NCBI RefSeq assembly: GCF_009690625.1 | Contig: NZ_CP033878.1 | Location: 1,612,001 to 1,676,000, forward strand | DNA from: Halorhabdus sp. CBA1104 | GTDB taxonomy: Archaea > Halobacteriota > Halobacteria > Halobacteriales > Haloarculaceae | Length of the DNA stretch: 64,000 nucleotides | Direction: 5' to 3' | Part shown: piece by piece, positions 16,860 through 25,776 of the stretch | Numbering within the stretch: the first letter of the stretch is position 1 | Layout of the letters: each line of letters begins with the position of its first letter | Notes under the pieces: model-generated | The model's input: only the letters and a program-made list of their open reading frames with translations | Databases searched by the model: none | What the model was told of the DNA's origin: nothing | Translations under genes and position numbers: made by a program

Positions 16860-17647
16860 GCCGCCGAGGCCGGATCACGAGCGAAACGCGTGCGGCGGCG
16901 AAGTCGTTCCTACGCCGCCGGACGGCCGTGTTCTTTACGTTCCTGTTTCCACTCCTGATCGTCGTCATCTTCGGGGCCTTGGTCCAGACCCAACCCACCG
17001 GCGGCGGGCTGTTCACGGAAGCGCCGGCCTACTACGTGCCGGGCTATCTCGCGGTCGTCGTCCTCTTTACGCCGCTGTCGCGGGTCGGCAGCGAAGTCGC
17101 CCGCCACCGGGAGGGCAATCGCTTCGAGAAGCTGGCGACGACACCGCTCTCCCGCGGGGAGTGGCTGGCCGCCCAGACGCTGGTCAACGTCGCGATCATC
17201 GGGATTGCAGGGGCACTCGTCCTCGCCGTGATGGTCGCCGTGACGGGAGCCGAAATCGTCCTCTCGCCGCTGCTCGCGGTCTTTCTGGCACTCGGGGTCG
17301 CGCTGTTCTGTGCGGTCGGTGCGCTGATCGGGTCGCTCGCCGATTCACAGGACGGCGTGATTTCGGCGAGCAACGCCATCGCGATTCCGCTCTTGTTCCT
17401 CTCTGAGACGTTCGTTCCGCCGTATCTGCTGCCGGAGTGGTTCCGTCCGTTGCTGGACCTCTCGCCGCTTTCGTACTTCTCGCGGGGCGTCCGAGCGGTC
17501 GTAACTGATACCGGCCCGTCGGCCGAGGGGACCGTCGTCGCAGCCTGGCCCTCGGGACCCGATCCGCTGTTCAATCTGGTCGTCCTCGCGGTGCTCGCTG
17601 TGGTCGCGTTCGCTATCGGGACGATCGCGTTACCCCGGACGGACTGA
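16856..17647 (+). CDS. ABC-2 type transporter permease
   Basis: 263 aa, GTG start inside the ATPase stop. Six membrane helices: FFTFLFPLLIVVIFGALV near the N-terminus, then GYLAVVVLFTPLSRVGSEVA with RHREGNRFEKLATTPLSR in a cytoplasmic loop, and LFLSETFVPPYLLPEWFRPL with LDLSPLSYFSRGVRA near the C-terminus. These are standard ABC2_membrane features. It ends 3 nt before sequence that belongs to the convergent hicA. Confidence 0.9.
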   Translation: MSRRGRITSETRAAAKSFLRRRTAVFFTFLFPLLIVVIFGALVQTQPTGGGLFTEAPAYYVPGYLAVVVLFTPLSRVGSEVARHREGNRFEKLATTPLSRGEWLAAQTLVNVAIIGIAGALVLAVMVAVTGAEIVLSPLLAVFLALGVALFCAVGALIGSLADSQDGVISASNAIAIPLLFLSETFVPPYLLPEWFRPLLDLSPLSYFSRGVRAVVTDTGPSAEGTVVAAWPSGPDPLFNLVVLAVLAVVAFAIGTIALPRTD

Positions 17648-17654
17648 TCACGTG

Positions 17655-17901
17655 TTCGAAGCGATCCACACACACAGAACGAGTCGAAGTCGTTTGCGCC
17701 AGCGTCGTCAGCTATCGAACGGAGTGTGCCCGTCTTGAGTTCATCGTGCAGCGGGACGGTTACCTGCCGACGATCGTCCTCGTTGGTCGGGTGTTCGTAA
17801 TACAGTTGAGCGTGATCGCCAACTGTCCGCCGCCATTCGAAGCCGCCGACGTTGACGAGCACTTTCACGACGTCCATCCCGGAAAAAGTCCCCCGTCCCA
17901 T
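17655..17901 (-). CDS. hicA: HicA-like toxin, 3' end frameshifted as sequenced
   Basis: HicA-type small RNase. From ATG 17901 the frame reads MGRGTFSGMDVVKVLVNVGG, with the conserved histidine in GDHAQLYYEHP and VPLHDELKTGTLR near residue 60, then DDAGANDFDSFC. After that it loses a normal end and would run on for about 200 residues antisense to the ABC permease, which is not credible. A (TG)5 tract on the minus strand follows the TTC codon; removing one TG unit gives a stop within nine codons (ending WIASNT). The coordinates use that repaired end. Starts 2 nt after the hicB stop. HicA cleaves mRNA and is held by HicB. Either a slipped base call, a phase-variable tract or a decayed 3' end. 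Confidence 0.65.
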
Positions 17902-17903
17902 CG

Positions 17904-18173
17904 CTAGTCGAGCACGTCCGGGGGGTCGCCGTCCCCAGTCGAATTGTCCGCAGGGTCAATTCCCGCCTCACGAAGTTCTGCGTCAGATGGTTCACGACCG
18001 ATTTCGCCCTCATGGAGTGCGACTGCTTCGTCGAGGTTTTCTAATGCAGCCTCACGAGATGGGCCCTGTGTGGTGACACCCGATGCAACGTCCGTAGCGA
18101 CCCACCAGTCGTCTTCACGCCACAGACGGATCTCTTCATCGTGAATGTCACCGTCCACGGTGGAGCTAGCCAT
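17904..18173 (-). CDS. hicB: HicB-like antitoxin (UPF0150 fold)
   Basis: 89 aa. DEEIRLWREDDWWVATDVAS, then GVTTQGPSREAALENLDEAV is the partial RNase-H-fold HicB domain; the tail ends DNSTGDGDPPDVLD. It lies directly upstream of hicA, the antitoxin-first order common in archaea. There is no obvious added DNA-binding domain, so repression would rely on the complex. ATG 18173 is preferred over longer in-frame starts, which lie antisense to fumC. Confidence 0.85.
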   Translation of the reverse strand: MASSTVDGDIHDEEIRLWREDDWWVATDVASGVTTQGPSREAALENLDEAVALHEGEIGREPSDAELREAGIDPADNSTGDGDPPDVLD

Positions 18174-18198
18174 GTCGGATGCATATACAGCGTCTGGC

Positions 18199-18209
18199 AC
18201 AATAATTGT
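18199..18209. promoter_or_regulatory. Palindrome at the hicBA promoter
   Basis: ACAATAATTGT, a perfect 5-1-5 palindrome. It is 26-36 nt upstream of the hicB ATG, exactly where the TATA box is expected, so it may act both as TATA box and as the autoregulatory operator. Position-based inference only. Confidence 0.4.
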
Positions 18210-18317
18210 TGGCTCAGCGAAGGTCCGAAACTGGTCGCACAGTAGCGAGTGTTTCGAAGAGTACTCTGTGCACTGACGCCGAAAGTTAAGCCACTGGCGC
18301 GTGTGGCTCCGGACGCA

Positions 18318-19730
18318 ATGACCGACGCTGAGGATTATCGGACCGAACGGGACAGTCTGGGGGCGGTTGAGGTACCGGCAGAGGCCTACTGGGGAGCACA
18401 GACCCAGCGGGCCATCGAGAACTTCCCGATCAGCGACCAGCGCTTCGGGCGGCGGTTCGTCCGGGCGCTGGGGATCGTCAAGAAAGCGTCCGCACAGGCC
18501 AATCGGGAGCTGGGGCTGCTGGACGATGAAACGGCCGGGCCGATCATCGAAGCCGCCCAGGAAGTCATCGCCGGCGACCACGACGACCAGTTCCCCGTCG
18601 ACGTCTTCCAGACCGGCAGCGGGACGTCGACGAACATGAACGCAAACGAGGTGATCGCCAATCGCGCGACCGAGATCGCCGGCGGCGAGGTCGGTTCGAA
18701 GGAGATCCATCCCAACGATCACGTCAACTACGGCCAATCGAGCAACGACGTGATCCCGACGGCGATGCACGTCGCCGCCCTGGAAGCCGTCGAACGTGAC
18801 CTCCTGCCAGCCTTAGAGACTCTCCGTGAGGAACTCGAAGTCAAGGAGACGGAATTCGACGACGTGGTCAAGACCGGGCGGACACACCTCCAGGATGCGA
18901 CGCCGATCCGCCTGGGCCAGGAGTTCTCGGGCTATCGGACGCAGATCGAAAAAGGGATCGCCCGGGTCGAGAACGCAAGCGAGCGCGTAGAAGAACTCGC
19001 GCTGGGCGGGACCGCCGTCGGGACCGGGCTGAACACCCATCCCGAGTTTCCCGAACTGGCCGCGGAGTACATCGGCGAGGAGACGCTGCTCCCCTTCCGC
19101 GAGGCCGACAACCACTTCGAAGCCCAGGCCGCCCACGACGCGATGGCCGAGGCCCACGGCGCAGTCCGGACGGTCGCCGGCTCGCTGCACAAGATCGCCA
19201 ACGACCTCCGGCTGCTGGCCTCGGGACCGCGCAACGGGATTGGGGAGATCGACCAGCCCGAGAACCAGCCCGGTTCCTCGATCATGCCGGGGAAGGTAAA
19301 CCCCGTGGTCGCCGAGTCGGTCAACCAGGTCTACGCCCAGATCGTCGGCAACGACGCGACGGTCTCGACGGGCGCAGCCAACGGCCAGATCGATTTGAAC
19401 CTCTACAAGCCCGTGATCGCGAAGAACTTCCTGGAGTCTGTACAATTGCTCACGACCGTCAGTGGAACCTTCGCCGAGAAATTCGTCGCGAAACTGGAAG
19501 CCGACCGCGACCATTGTGAACAGCGCGTCGAGCAAAGTATGGCGCTTGCGACGGCACTCAATCCCGCGATCGGCTACGACAAGGCCAGCGAGGTCGCCAA
19601 AGCGGCGATGACGTCCGGTAAAACGATCCGTGAGGTGGCCATCGAGAAGGGCTATCTCACCGCCGAACAAGCCGAGGAAGTACTCGATCCCGCTCGGATG
19701 ACCGAGCGAGTCATTCTCGGGGAAGACTGA
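18318..19730 (+). CDS. fumC: Fumarate hydratase class II
   Basis: 470 aa, the family length. Interconverts fumarate and malate in the TCA cycle; it needs no iron-sulfur cluster. Recognised by PAEAYWGAQTQRAIENFPIS, SGTSTNMNANEV, THLQDATPIRLGQE with the catalytic-region histidine, and the signature GSSIMPGKVNPV. ATG 18318 (MTDAEDYRTERDSLGAVEVP) was chosen over an upstream in-frame start because homologous sequence begins here. Confidence 0.96.
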   Translation: MTDAEDYRTERDSLGAVEVPAEAYWGAQTQRAIENFPISDQRFGRRFVRALGIVKKASAQANRELGLLDDETAGPIIEAAQEVIAGDHDDQFPVDVFQTGSGTSTNMNANEVIANRATEIAGGEVGSKEIHPNDHVNYGQSSNDVIPTAMHVAALEAVERDLLPALETLREELEVKETEFDDVVKTGRTHLQDATPIRLGQEFSGYRTQIEKGIARVENASERVEELALGGTAVGTGLNTHPEFPELAAEYIGEETLLPFREADNHFEAQAAHDAMAEAHGAVRTVAGSLHKIANDLRLLASGPRNGIGEIDQPENQPGSSIMPGKVNPVVAESVNQVYAQIVGNDATVSTGAANGQIDLNLYKPVIAKNFLESVQLLTTVSGTFAEKFVAKLEADRDHCEQRVEQSMALATALNPAIGYDKASEVAKAAMTSGKTIREVAIEKGYLTAEQAEEVLDPARMTERVILGED

Positions 19731-19759
19731 CGCGACCGGACAAGCGATACGAACGGGCC

Positions 19760-20593
19760 TCACTGGATGGGGCGTGTCGTCCCGTTTTCATGTCTGGACC
19801 GGGCCGTCTCCACCCACGGGGGCTGTCGGACGGTGACAGTGCCGATCTGGGAGAATGTAAAGCGATAGCGAACGTGCTCGGTCGAGCCAGCCTGGACGGT
19901 CGTATAGCTCGCTGTGAGGTTCCGGACGAGACCGTCCGGCCTCACGTGTGCGCGGACGCTGTAATTTTCCATCATCGAGCCACCCAGTCCCGTCGCGTTT
20001 CGGCCGACGAGCCGATACATCGTTTTCCCTTCGACAGACACGCGATCGACGCGAACCGTCTCGACGGTCAAATACCGCTGGACGGCTGCAGTCGTCGACC
20101 TGACGAGCCGGTCGCGATTGGGGACGACAGGTGACCGATCGTACCGTGCTCGCCACCAGGAGTACGACTGCGCCCGGGCGAACTGGACGGAACCATTGGC
20201 GTACTGGCTGTATCTGGCGTAGAAGGCGTCTTTCGGATGGGTCAGAAACATCGTCGCGTCACGAGAAAAGCGCGTCTCGTTTTCGAGTGCGATCTCGTCG
20301 TACGTCTCTGCACTCGATGTGACGTTGCCAACCGTGCCGGTCCAGTTTCGCTCTGCCCGCCACCGGAACGATCGATTGGCCAGGACAGCCGCCTGGGCGT
20401 CGGCGAGTAGCCCGATATCGACGCGACCGTCAGCCCACACACCGGGCGCAACCGTCGCTCCGGGGCCGCTCTCGGGGGCCTCGTCGGGAACCGGAACCGG
20501 CGTGACCGTCGATGGGTCGGCGGCACCACCATCGATGGCGCTACACCCCGCTGTCGTCGCCACCACGACGACGAACAAAACACGCCATCGCAT
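19760..20593 (-). CDS. Secreted lipoprotein, haloarchaeal family
   Basis: 277 aa. A short hydrophobic signal ends in the lipobox TAGCS with Cys17, so the mature protein should be lipid-anchored on the cell surface. A Pro/Thr/Val/Asp linker (about 20-50) leads into an extracytoplasmic domain rich in Tyr and Asn-X-Ser/Thr sites, with [32 protein letters not shown] and [18 protein letters not shown]. This outer-membrane-LolA-like layout is typical of a large haloarchaeal lipoprotein family of unknown function. Convergent with fumC. Confidence 0.8.
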   Translation of the reverse strand: MRWRVLFVVVVATTAGCSAIDGGAADPSTVTPVPVPDEAPESGPGATVAPGVWADGRVDIGLLADAQAAVLANRSFRWRAERNWTGTVGNVTSSAETYDEIALENETRFSRDATMFLTHPKDAFYARYSQYANGSVQFARAQSYSWWRARYDRSPVVPNRDRLVRSTTAAVQRYLTVETVRVDRVSVEGKTMYRLVGRNATGLGGSMMENYSVRAHVRPDGLVRNLTASYTTVQAGSTEHVRYRFTFSQIGTVTVRQPPWVETARSRHENGTTRPIQ

Positions 20594-20715
20594 ACCACGA
20601 CCTGGGTGTGCCAGCTACAAAAACACGTGGAGACCGGCAACGAAGCGGACATCCATGGGGGCCCCGGACGGTAACAACGGAGCGTTTTTCCCCGCAGCCG
20701 TGTCACTGCCCGGTA

Positions 20716-22613
20716 ATGACCGCCGAGTACGACTACGACGATCTGGGCCTGGTTGCCGGCCTCGAGATCCACCAGCAACTCGACACGGCGACGAAACTGT
20801 TCTGCAACTGCCCGACAGCCCTCCAGGAGCCGGAGGAATCGTCGAAAACGATCACGCGATACCTGCACCCGACGACGAGCGAGCTTGGCGAACTCGACGA
20901 GGCCGCACTCGAAGAGAGTCAGGTCGAACGCGAGTTCGAGTATCTCATGTACGATTCGACCTGTCTGGTCGAGGCCGACGACGAGCCACCGCATCGGGCC
21001 GACGAGGAGGCACTCGCGGTGTCGATGGAGATCGCCCAGTTGCTCGATATGAGTGTCGTCGATCAGCTTCACGTCATGCGGAAGCTCGTCATCGACGGCT
21101 CGAACACCTCGGGTTTCCAGCGGACGATGATGGTCGCGACCGACGGGGCGATCGAGACCAGCGAGGGGCCAGTGGGAATCGAGGATCTGATGCTCGAAGA
21201 GGAGAGCGCCCAGCGGGTCGAAGAGACCGAATCGGGCGTCCGCTACAGTCTGGATCGGCTCGGCATCCCCTTGGTCGAAATCGGGACCGAGCCGGACATT
21301 CGCTCGCCCCAGCAAGCCCAAGAGGCCGCCGAGCGCATCGGCATGCTGTTGCGCTCGACCGGCAAAGTCCGACGCGGACTGGGCACGATCCGCCAGGACG
21401 TCAACGTCTCGATCGCCGAGGGTGCCCGCGTCGAGATCAAAGGCGTCCAGAGCCTCGGCGACATCGAGGCGATCGTCCGCAACGAAGTCGGTCGACAGGC
21501 CGAACTGCTCGAGATCGCCGCGGAACTCGAAAACAGGGACGCCACGGTCGGCAATATCCAAGACGTCACGGGCGTGTTCACTGATACCGACAGCGGCGTC
21601 ATCCAGGGCGCGCTCGACGAGGGGGCGACGTGTGGGCGGTCGCGCTGCCCGGCTTTGGCGGGCTCGTCGGCCGAGAGATCCAGCCGGATCGACGCCTCGG
21701 CACCGAATTCTCCGATCACGCCAAGCGACACGGGGCCGGGGGCATCTTCCACACGGACGAACTGCCCGCCTACGGCGTCACCGACAGCGAGGTCGAGGCA
21801 CTCGCGGAGGCGGTCGGCCTCGATCCGACGGCCGTCGTCGGCGAGGACGCGACGGATGCAGTCGCCATCGTCGCCGACGAGCCCGAGATAGCCGAGCAGG
21901 CCATCGACGCGGTCGCAAAGCGAGCCGAGACCGCGATGGACGGCGTTCCCGAGGAGACCCGCGACGCCACGGAGGAGGCGACGACCCGCTACCTGCGCCC
22001 ACTGCCCGGTGCGGCGCGGATGTACCCTGAAACGGACGTCCCGCCGGTCGAACCCGATCCGGCCGCCGTCGAGCCCCCCGAGTTGCTCACCGAGAAGACC
22101 GACCGCTACCAGGAGGAGTTCGACCTCGATGCCGGCCTGGCCGAACAGGTCGCTTACGGGGAGCGTTGGGCGCTGTTCGAGGAAGCCGTCGAGGGCGGCG
22201 TCGACGCCACGCTGGCCGCCCAGACGGTCGAGTCGACGATCACGGAGATCCGCCGAGACGGTGTGCCCGTCGAGCACCTCACCGACGACCACTTCCGTGA
22301 GGTCTTCGTGCTGCTGGCCGAGGACGAACTCGCCAAGGAAGGTGTCCCGGAGCTGCTGGCCGCACTTGCTGAGGACCCTGAGCTGAGCGCCAAAGCAGCA
22401 GCCCAACAGGAGGACCTCGGCAGTGCAGCCGAAGACGAGGTTCGGGAGGCGGTCGTCCGCGTCGTCGAACGCAACGCCGAGCAAGTCAGCGCGGAGGGAA
22501 TGGGCGCTTTCTCCGGGCTGATGGGAGAGTGTATGGGTGAGTTGCGTGGGAAAGCCGACGGCGACGTGGTTAGTGACGTCCTCCGCGAAGAGATCGGAAA
22601 ACGCGCCGAGTGA
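20716..22613 (+). CDS. gatE: Glutamyl-tRNA(Gln) amidotransferase subunit E, frameshifted as sequenced
   Basis: About 632 aa when one base is restored. The N-terminal part reads [20 protein letters not shown] with LFCNCPT, then [20 protein letters not shown] and [19 protein letters not shown]. The frame then breaks at a G5 run (21621-21625). With a sixth G it reads [20 protein letters not shown] and joins [20 protein letters not shown] in the other frame, down to a GatB/Yqey tail domain ending REEIGKRAE. GatE, with GatD, converts Glu-tRNA(Gln) to Gln-tRNA(Gln) in archaea and is normally essential, so a sequencing deletion is more likely than a pseudogene. Start ATG 20716. Confidence 0.92.
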
Positions 22614-22614
22614 G

Positions 22615-23031
22615 ATGTACCCCCTCGCCCACGCCATCATCTCGCTGGTCGTCGCCGTCGGGGCCGTCGCCGTCGGCGAAGCGACTGTCAATCCAGCGCT
22701 GGCCGTGGGCTACGGCGTGGCGCTTGGCGTGTTGATCGACCTCGACCACTTCCTGCTCTCGTGGGCCGTAGGCGACAGTCTGGCCCCGCTGAAGCGAGTC
22801 GCTCGGCGACCGTGGATCGCCGCGACAGACCCGGGCGCGATCTTCGAGGACAGTGATCTCGGTCCGTACCATCGACTCGTCAGTCACGTCGTCATCGCGG
22901 GGGCGATCAGTCCCGCGGTCTGGCTCGTGGTCGATCCCTTCCTCGGGACGCTCTCGGCGGTCGTGCTGTACGCACATCTTCTGGCTGATCTGGTCGCCGA
23001 CCTGCGGACCTTCGAGACCGTCCGGCGGTAA
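22615..23031 (+). CDS. Small membrane protein, metal-dependent hydrolase-like (DUF457/YdjM type)
   Basis: 138 aa with three or four hydrophobic helices and a conserved acidic/histidine pattern: MYPLAHAIISL, VLIDLDHFLLS, GPYHRLVSHVVI and LYAHLLADLVADL. These His/Asp clusters resemble the DUF457 membrane-bound metal hydrolases. The ATG follows the gatE stop by one base, so it is probably co-transcribed. The function is unknown. Confidence 0.75.
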   Translation: MYPLAHAIISLVVAVGAVAVGEATVNPALAVGYGVALGVLIDLDHFLLSWAVGDSLAPLKRVARRPWIAATDPGAIFEDSDLGPYHRLVSHVVIAGAISPAVWLVVDPFLGTLSAVVLYAHLLADLVADLRTFETVRR

Positions 23032-23067
23032 GTAGGGGCAGTGCGGACACAGCTCCGTCGCCGTCGG

Positions 23068-23472
23068 TCACTGCTGGACGACGATACCCGCTCGGTTGAG
23101 ATAGGCGTTGAACGTCTCGACGTCCCCGGTGACGATTTCGCCCAGGGTCGCCTGGTAGGGTGTGATCGAATAGGTGCCGCCTGGCGACTGTGGCTGTTGT
23201 GGATCGGGGACGAACGCGCGGCTGTCGTCGACGCCGACGATGGTGTGATACTCGACCGGCGAATCGCCGTAATAGAGGACGTACTCGTGTCGGGTGCTCG
23301 TGGCCTGGAAGCCGTTCGTCCAGGGCTGCTGGACAGTGCCGAGTTGCCCCTCCCGTTCGAGCCTGATCTCCACCTGTGGTTGGTAGGTCCAAACCCCCAG
23401 TCCGTCGAAGCGAATCCACTCGTGATAGGCCGACTCGGCCACCGACTCGTGGATATCGTTACGGGACGTCAT
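23068..23472 (-). CDS. Hypothetical protein
   Basis: 134 aa, not recognised. Soluble, aromatic-rich and probably mainly beta: YHEWIRFDGLGVWTYQPQ, HEYVLYYGDSPVEYHTIVG, GTYSITPYQATLGEIVTG, ending NAYLNRAGIVVQQ. No signal or helix-spanning segment. ATG 23472 is the first start after a region with no coding character. It has no obvious operon partner. Confidence 0.65.
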   Translation of the reverse strand: MTSRNDIHESVAESAYHEWIRFDGLGVWTYQPQVEIRLEREGQLGTVQQPWTNGFQATSTRHEYVLYYGDSPVEYHTIVGVDDSRAFVPDPQQPQSPGGTYSITPYQATLGEIVTGDVETFNAYLNRAGIVVQQ

Positions 23473-23548
23473 TCGACGGCGTTTCTCCGGTTGCCCTATT
23501 AAGTGTCGGGGAGATCCCTCAACGGGACCGACTGCCGCCGACGGGCCA

Positions 23549-24262
23549 TCACTCCTCGATTTGCTGCTGGGCACGCCGGAAGAGTCCCCTGAGCGTGCGT
23601 ACCTCGCGGCCAGTCGGGTGTGCACGACCGAGCAGGCGACGCCACAGTCGCTGTGCCTTCGGGCGTTTCTCCTGGGGGTGGCCAACCGCCTCGAGGAAGT
23701 CGCTGAACTGCCCGTCGAGGCCGTCGATCGCCGGCTGGGCCGCGCGATCGATCGCGTCTGGATGCTGGGTTGCATCGACGGTTAGCTCACGCAGTTCGTA
23801 CAACACGATCGTCGCGGCCTGGCCCAGATTCAAGACGGGATACGTCTCGCTGGCCGGAATCGAGCAGATCTGATCGACGGCGGCGAGTTCGTCGTTGGTG
23901 AAGCCGACGCGCTCGCGACCGAACATCACACAGACGTCACTGTCGACGCCCGCGAGGTCCGCAGCGAGTTCGGCCGGCGTCACGAACGGGTACCGGACGT
24001 GTTTGGCCGCGTCCTCGTTGGTGACTGCGGTCGTCGCGACGGTGTGATACTGTTCGATGAGGGCCTCGAATGTCACCACGTCGGCGTTCGGAAGGATATC
24101 TTCGCGGGCCTGGCCGGCGAAGCCGTAGGCCTCGCCGTCGGGATCGAGTTCGGGTGGATCGACCAGTTTGAGATCCGAGAGGCCGAAATTCTTCATCGCG
24201 CGGGCGATCGTCCCGACGTTGCCGGGCGTCTGAGCGTCGACGACAGCGACGGCGAGACTCAT
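23549..24262 (-). CDS. SpoU-family tRNA/rRNA 2'-O-methyltransferase (TrmJ-like)
   Basis: 237 aa with the SPOUT knot: AVVDAQTPGNVGTIARAMKN (motif 1 Asn/Arg), VCVMFGRERVGFTNDELAA (motif 2), and SIPASETYPVLNLGQAATIV (motif 3, the AdoMet knot). This is the archaeal TrmJ pattern, which methylates C32 of tRNA. The C-terminal 70 residues are a basic helical extension ending RRAQQQIEE. Its ATG overlaps the stop of the upstream gene (ATGA). Confidence 0.88.
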   Translation of the reverse strand: MSLAVAVVDAQTPGNVGTIARAMKNFGLSDLKLVDPPELDPDGEAYGFAGQAREDILPNADVVTFEALIEQYHTVATTAVTNEDAAKHVRYPFVTPAELAADLAGVDSDVCVMFGRERVGFTNDELAAVDQICSIPASETYPVLNLGQAATIVLYELRELTVDATQHPDAIDRAAQPAIDGLDGQFSDFLEAVGHPQEKRPKAQRLWRRLLGRAHPTGREVRTLRGLFRRAQQQIEE

Positions 24263-24792
24263 AGATCGACGTCCAAATCGAGGTCACCCAGGTCGACGTC
24301 TAAGGCCTCGCGCTCGGCCTCGTCCATCTCCTGGAGGTCGTCTTCGAGCCCCTGGATCTCGTGAGGATCGAACGCCGGCAGTTGCTCGGGTGCCTCCTCG
24401 ACGTGATCGAGGCCGCTGTAGCCCGCGGGTGCCCGATTCCCGTCGTCGAACCACGCCTGGAAGCCGTTGGCCATCTCCCGGGTGCCAGCCAGCTCTTGGC
24501 CGCCCTCCTCGCGAAACCAGTACAGAAAGTCGCTCTCGTGGGCGTCACAGAGCAAGACTTCGCCCATCGGCTCGCCGTAGACGATCGCACCGGCGTTGCA
24601 CTGCTCGATCGCAGCCTCGCCGTGTTCGATGTAGCAGGCGTCGCAGGGTTCGCCAACCAGCGCCGTCAGCCGGAGGATCCGTTCGCGTGCGTCCGGTGGC
24701 ATCGCCGTCAATCGCTTGAGCATCCCCTCAGCGTCGAACACTGCGTCTTCGTCGAAGCGCCAGCCGCGTAACCCGATCGAAACCTTGGCCAT
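24259..24792 (-). CDS. Hypothetical acidic protein with Cys/His clusters
   Basis: 177 aa. Residues about 52-85 contain CDACYIEHGEAAIEQCNAG and later LLCDAHESDFLYWF, an arrangement of four Cys and His that could bind zinc. The C-terminal 60 residues are highly acidic, ending with an alternating DLDLDVDL. No family recognised. Start ATG 24792 (MAKVSIGLRGWRFDED). Translationally coupled to the SpoU methyltransferase, suggesting an RNA-related role, but that is inference. Confidence 0.7.
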   Translation of the reverse strand: MAKVSIGLRGWRFDEDAVFDAEGMLKRLTAMPPDARERILRLTALVGEPCDACYIEHGEAAIEQCNAGAIVYGEPMGEVLLCDAHESDFLYWFREEGGQELAGTREMANGFQAWFDDGNRAPAGYSGLDHVEEAPEQLPAFDPHEIQGLEDDLQEMDEAEREALDVDLGDLDLDVDL

Positions 24793-24903
24793 AGGTCCGG
24801 TAATCGCCTGCCGGACTAAAAGAGCGCGCTGTCGGACACCACTCGGCTGACAGCCGTCGCCGGGGACCGATCGTTTTTCACGGCCCCGCCCGTCACCGCC
24901 CCC

Positions 24904-25776
24904 ATGCACAATGTAGACGCCGCAGGCCTGGGAATCGGTGACGACTATCCACCCCGGATCATGGGCGTCCTCAACGTGAGTCAGGAATCGCCGTACAAAC
25001 CCAGTGTCTTCGACGACGCGAGCGAGGCTGCCGCCTACGTCGAGGACATGATCAGCGAGGGGGCCGACATCATCGACGTCGGCCTCGAATCGGCCAACAA
25101 ACGCCTAGACGTTCTCTCGGCCGAGGAGGAGCGTGATCGCCTCGATACGGCGATCGAAACGATCGAGGCCGTCAGCGGCGAGGCCGTCTTCTCCATCGAA
25201 ACCCGGTACAGCGAGGTCGCCGACGAGGCACTCACCCGCGGGTTCGACATGGTCAACGACATCTGTGGCTTCGCCGATCCCGAGATGCCGGTCGTCTGTG
25301 AGACCCACGACGCCGCCGTCGTGAAGATGGCCAGCCCGCCCGACCTCGAACGCCCAGGTGCCGTCAGGGAAACAGACTGGGCACAGCGCTGCGATGAGGG
25401 ATGGGGTGCCGACGCCGATTACGTCGATCAGGTCCACGAGGCACTCACACAGCACGGCTTCACGGAGAAGACGATCGTCGATCCAGCTTTCGGCGGCTGG
25501 AGTGACCGCCAGACGATCGAAGACGACCGCGAGACGTTCCGACGCCTCCGTGAGTTTCGAGACCTGGGCCGACCGATGCTGGTCTCGATCAATCGGAAGA
25601 ACTTCCTCCGGGAGATCGCGGGCCGATCGACCGAGGAGGCGTTGCCGGTCAGCCTCGCGGCGACGGCGATGGCCGTCGAACGTGGCGCTCACATCATCCG
25701 TACCCACGATGTGGCAGAGACGCGCGATGCAGCGCTCGTCGGCCACGAACTGGGCGACAGCGCCGAGGCACGATAA
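24904..25776 (+). CDS. folP: Dihydropteroate synthase
   Basis: 290 aa TIM barrel. The N-terminal signature is MGVLNVSQESPYKPSVFDD, the haloarchaeal variant of the usual NVTPDSFSDGG motif. ADIIDVGLESAN, DMVNDICGFADPEM, TIVDPAFGGW and SINRKNFLREIAGRS follow, with the C-terminal IIRTHDVAETRDA that binds the pterin/pABA site. Joins pABA to hydroxymethyl-dihydropterin diphosphate in folate synthesis. It is stand-alone here, without the FolC fusion known from some haloarchaea, and its stop overlaps the mptE start. Confidence 0.88.
   Translation: MHNVDAAGLGIGDDYPPRIMGVLNVSQESPYKPSVFDDASEAAAYVEDMISEGADIIDVGLESANKRLDVLSAEEERDRLDTAIETIEAVSGEAVFSIETRYSEVADEALTRGFDMVNDICGFADPEMPVVCETHDAAVVKMASPPDLERPGAVRETDWAQRCDEGWGADADYVDQVHEALTQHGFTEKTIVDPAFGGWSDRQTIEDDRETFRRLREFRDLGRPMLVSINRKNFLREIAGRSTEEALPVSLAATAMAVERGAHIIRTHDVAETRDAALVGHELGDSAEAR

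Noticed and set aside
17044-17901. A 285-residue minus-strand frame starting with HicA sequence
   Set aside because: Only the first 75 or so residues look like HicA. The rest is antisense to the ABC permease, with low-complexity Ser/Thr/Ala composition; best explained by a frameshift in the TG tract.
20716-22613. gatE as a true pseudogene
   Set aside because: A single repairable base in a G run with fully conserved flanks, in a normally essential gene, and the same type of break in several other genes; a sequencing artefact is the simpler reading.
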